DNA of 7,205 bases, from assembly GCA_002731195.1 (NCBI GenBank), contig PCAI01000011.1:6065-13269 (forward strand), written 5' to 3'. Below, in pieces: positions 5,705 through 7,205 of the stretch. The stretch's first letter is position 1. Each line of letters starts with the position of its first letter. This DNA is from Methanobacteriota archaeon. GTDB taxonomy: Archaea; Thermoplasmatota; Poseidoniia; Poseidoniales; Thalassarchaeaceae. The notes below the pieces were generated by a model. It was not told where the DNA came from. It searched no databases and saw only the letters and a list, made by a program, of their open reading frames with translations. Made by a program: the position numbers and the translations under genes.

Positions 5705-7090
5705 ATGACAGTCTTCAAAGCCTACGATATTAGAGGTATTGCTGGAACAGAATTAAGTTCTGAATTTTCTGAAAGACTAGGGAAAGCAATCGCTACACAT
5801 CTTGATGCTAAAACGGTATCCGTAGTAAGAGATATTAGAGAATCAGGACCCGAATATCATGCGGCCTTTGTCAAAGGTTTGATGTCTGCTGGTGCAAATG
5901 TAATTGATTTAGGAGTAACGACAACCGGAGTACTATATCGCTCAACTGTTGATTTATCAGTTGATGTGGCAGTTGCAATTACTGCAAGTCATAATCCTCC
6001 AGAATATAATGGATTCAAAATTTGTGAAGGAACTATGCCCCTAGGAGGGCAAGATTTACAAGATATCAGAGGTACTTTTGAGAAGGGAGAATTTAGAGAA
6101 GGGAATGGTACATATAGACTTGAAGAAGAATATGAAGAAGAATATATACAAAAAATAATTGAAAATGTTGGTACCCTTAAAAGAAAAATCAAAATTGTAC
6201 TTGATTGTGGAAATGCTGTTCCTGGTCCTTTATCAGTAAAAACATTGGAAAGGCTTGGTGCAGAAGTGATTCCACTATATTGTGAATGGGATAATTCTTT
6301 CCCAAACCATCCACCAGATCCGACAAGACAGAATAATATGGTAGATTTAGGAAAAGCTGTTATTGAGCATGGAGCAGAATTCGGCATTGGTATGGATGGA
6401 GATGGGGACAGATTAGGAGTTGTAGATGAGAATGGAGAGTTCATTCATCCAGATAGACTAATAGGAATATTTGCAAAAGATGTATTGTCAAGAATATCAG
6501 AAGTCACTTCGGATGATGGTAGGACAATATTATTTGATGTAAAGTGTAGTATGGCTGTTGAAGAGGCAATTCAGGATTTAGGAGGAATTGCACGTATGGT
6601 ACGAACTGGTCATACTTTCATGAAAACTGAATTAAGAGAACATCCAGATATTCCATTTGCTGGAGAAATGTCAGGGCATTTCTTCATGAATGATGATTGG
6701 TATGGTTTTGATGATTCAATATATAGTGCTGCTCGTTTACTAAAAATAGTAGGAGATGACAAAAGCCCTAGTGAAGGAGGACAGGAATTTTCACAGAGAT
6801 TCGATTTTATGCCCAAATATCCGACGACTGATGAAGGAAAAGTACCTCTAACAGGAGAACGTGAAGCGACAATGTCAGCAGTTTTATCTGCTTTTGAAGA
6901 TATGGATAAATCAACTGTTGATGGAATCCGAGTTAGATATCAAGATGGTTGGTATTTATGCAGACCTAGTAATACAGAACCAATTTTGGTTATGCGTGCT
7001 GAAGGTCGTAATGAACAAGCATTGGAAGGTATTCTTTCTGATGTAAAAAAGCGTATAGGCCATATTGTTGATCTTGAAAAGTTAGTATAG
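5705..7090 (+). CDS. Phosphomannomutase/phosphoglucomutase (alpha-D-phosphohexomutase)
   Basis: Moves phosphate between C6 and C1 of mannose or glucose, supplying sugar 1-phosphates for GDP-mannose, UDP-glucose and related donors used in surface glycans. The 461-residue length equals that of the Pseudomonas AlgC type. All four domains are present: KAYDIRG at 5-11; catalytic phosphoserine Ser95 in TASHNPPEYNGFK; the metal loop DGDGDR (231-236); the sugar-recognition loop GEMSGH (320-325) followed by WYGFDDSIYSAARLL; and the phosphate-binding loop RPSNTEP (420-426). GEMSGH with RPSNTEP marks PMM/PGM, whereas phosphoglucosamine mutases have GEQSGH. A very acidic helix (LEEEYEEEY, 139-147) sits between domains 1 and 2, as in many homologues. 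The start follows GGTG at 5697-5700. It lies apart from the uppS run by 74 bp. Preference for mannose or glucose cannot be decided here. Confidence 0.95.
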   Translation: MTVFKAYDIRGIAGTELSSEFSERLGKAIATHLDAKTVSVVRDIRESGPEYHAAFVKGLMSAGANVIDLGVTTTGVLYRSTVDLSVDVAVAITASHNPPEYNGFKICEGTMPLGGQDLQDIRGTFEKGEFREGNGTYRLEEEYEEEYIQKIIENVGTLKRKIKIVLDCGNAVPGPLSVKTLERLGAEVIPLYCEWDNSFPNHPPDPTRQNNMVDLGKAVIEHGAEFGIGMDGDGDRLGVVDENGEFIHPDRLIGIFAKDVLSRISEVTSDDGRTILFDVKCSMAVEEAIQDLGGIARMVRTGHTFMKTELREHPDIPFAGEMSGHFFMNDDWYGFDDSIYSAARLLKIVGDDKSPSEGGQEFSQRFDFMPKYPTTDEGKVPLTGEREATMSAVLSAFEDMDKSTVDGIRVRYQDGWYLCRPSNTEPILVMRAEGRNEQALEGILSDVKKRIGHIVDLEKLV

Positions 7091-7131
7091 TTACTCTAGA
7101 TCTTGAGGGCTGATGAGTAATGGTAAAACCA

Positions 7132-7205
7132 TCAATAATCCGCAACATGTGTTGCAAAAAATGTAAAAAATACTCCAATGCCTCCAAATATTTGCCCCCA
7201 TTGTA
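7132..7205 (-). CDS. C-terminal end of a probable membrane protein
   Basis: On the minus strand an open frame enters from the right edge and stops with TGA at 7134-7132. The 24 visible codons read QWGQIFGGIGVFFTFFATHVADY after one incomplete codon: a hydrophobic, glycine-containing stretch like a final membrane helix with a short polar tail. This convergent placement after the phosphomutase leaves a 41-bp gap. A second minus-strand frame is also open here and runs to TAA at 7093-7091, but it is cysteine-rich and less protein-like. With so few residues the choice of frame is a judgement and no family can be named. Confidence 0.42.
   Translation of the reverse strand, partial: QWGQIFGGIGVFFTFFATHVADY

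Noticed and set aside
5989..6444. A 151-codon open frame on the minus strand inside the phosphomutase gene
   Set aside because: It lies wholly opposite a strongly supported enzyme, is serine/proline-rich low-complexity as expected from the antisense of that gene, and shows no domain.
7142..7155. Inverted repeat GCAACA-TG-TGTTGC followed by an A-run, considered as a terminator
   Set aside because: The stem is only six pairs with a two-base loop, it is followed by A rather than T on the plus strand and by no T-run on the minus strand, and it falls inside the probable minus-strand coding end.
6990..7187. A 65-codon minus-strand frame running from the right edge into the phosphomutase
   Set aside because: It overlaps about 100 bp of the phosphomutase C-terminus including its phosphate-loop region; the neighbouring frame ending at 7132 avoids this and looks more like a membrane protein end.

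Overview
The window is an AT-rich, gene-dense stretch that most likely comes from an archaeon, probably an uncultivated marine member of the Thermoplasmatota side of the Euryarchaeota. The group assignment is inference. The best evidence for Archaea is the cis-prenyltransferase, which has the archaeal/eukaryotic DGNRRFA signature instead of the bacterial DGNGRWA form. Supporting signs are GGTG-type ribosome binding sites, TATA-like boxes upstream of transcription-unit starts, heavy use of AGA for arginine, and a cofactor-dependent phosphoglycerate mutase of a kind also known in Thermoplasma.

Layout from left to right. Positions 1-207 (minus strand) hold the first 69 codons of a secreted protein with a clear signal peptide. 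A divergent promoter region (208-302) separates it from a plus-strand pair: an MscS-type mechanosensitive channel (303-1385) and a 2,3-bisphosphoglycerate-dependent phosphoglycerate mutase (1397-1996). A minus-strand gene (1983-3245) meets the mutase tail to tail with a 14-bp overlap. It encodes an unrecognised 420-residue protein with two C-terminal membrane helices and a central region resembling a degenerate maltokinase/APH-like phosphotransferase. A second divergent gap leads to a tight plus-strand run: a stand-alone HAD phosphatase of the type usually fused to UbiA prenyltransferases (3308-3877), a polyprenyl diphosphate synthase (3896-4771), a Nudix hydrolase that overlaps it by 11 bp (4761-5225), and a RidA-family deaminase (5256-5630). 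After a 74-bp gap comes a complete phosphomannomutase/phosphoglucomutase (5705-7090). The right edge (7132-7205, minus strand) probably holds the last codons of a membrane protein.

Functionally, the right half has a plausible polyisoprenoid and sugar-activation theme. The prenyl synthase makes the lipid carrier, the HAD protein may dephosphorylate a polyprenyl-linked sugar, and the hexose phosphomutase supplies sugar 1-phosphates for nucleotide sugars used in cell-surface glycosylation. Nudix and RidA look like housekeeping or damage-control enzymes carried along. No mobile element, CRISPR array, tRNA or rRNA is visible, and no intergenic stretch exceeds about 100 bp. Most genes are ordinary; the least explained are the kinase-like membrane protein and the detached HAD domain.
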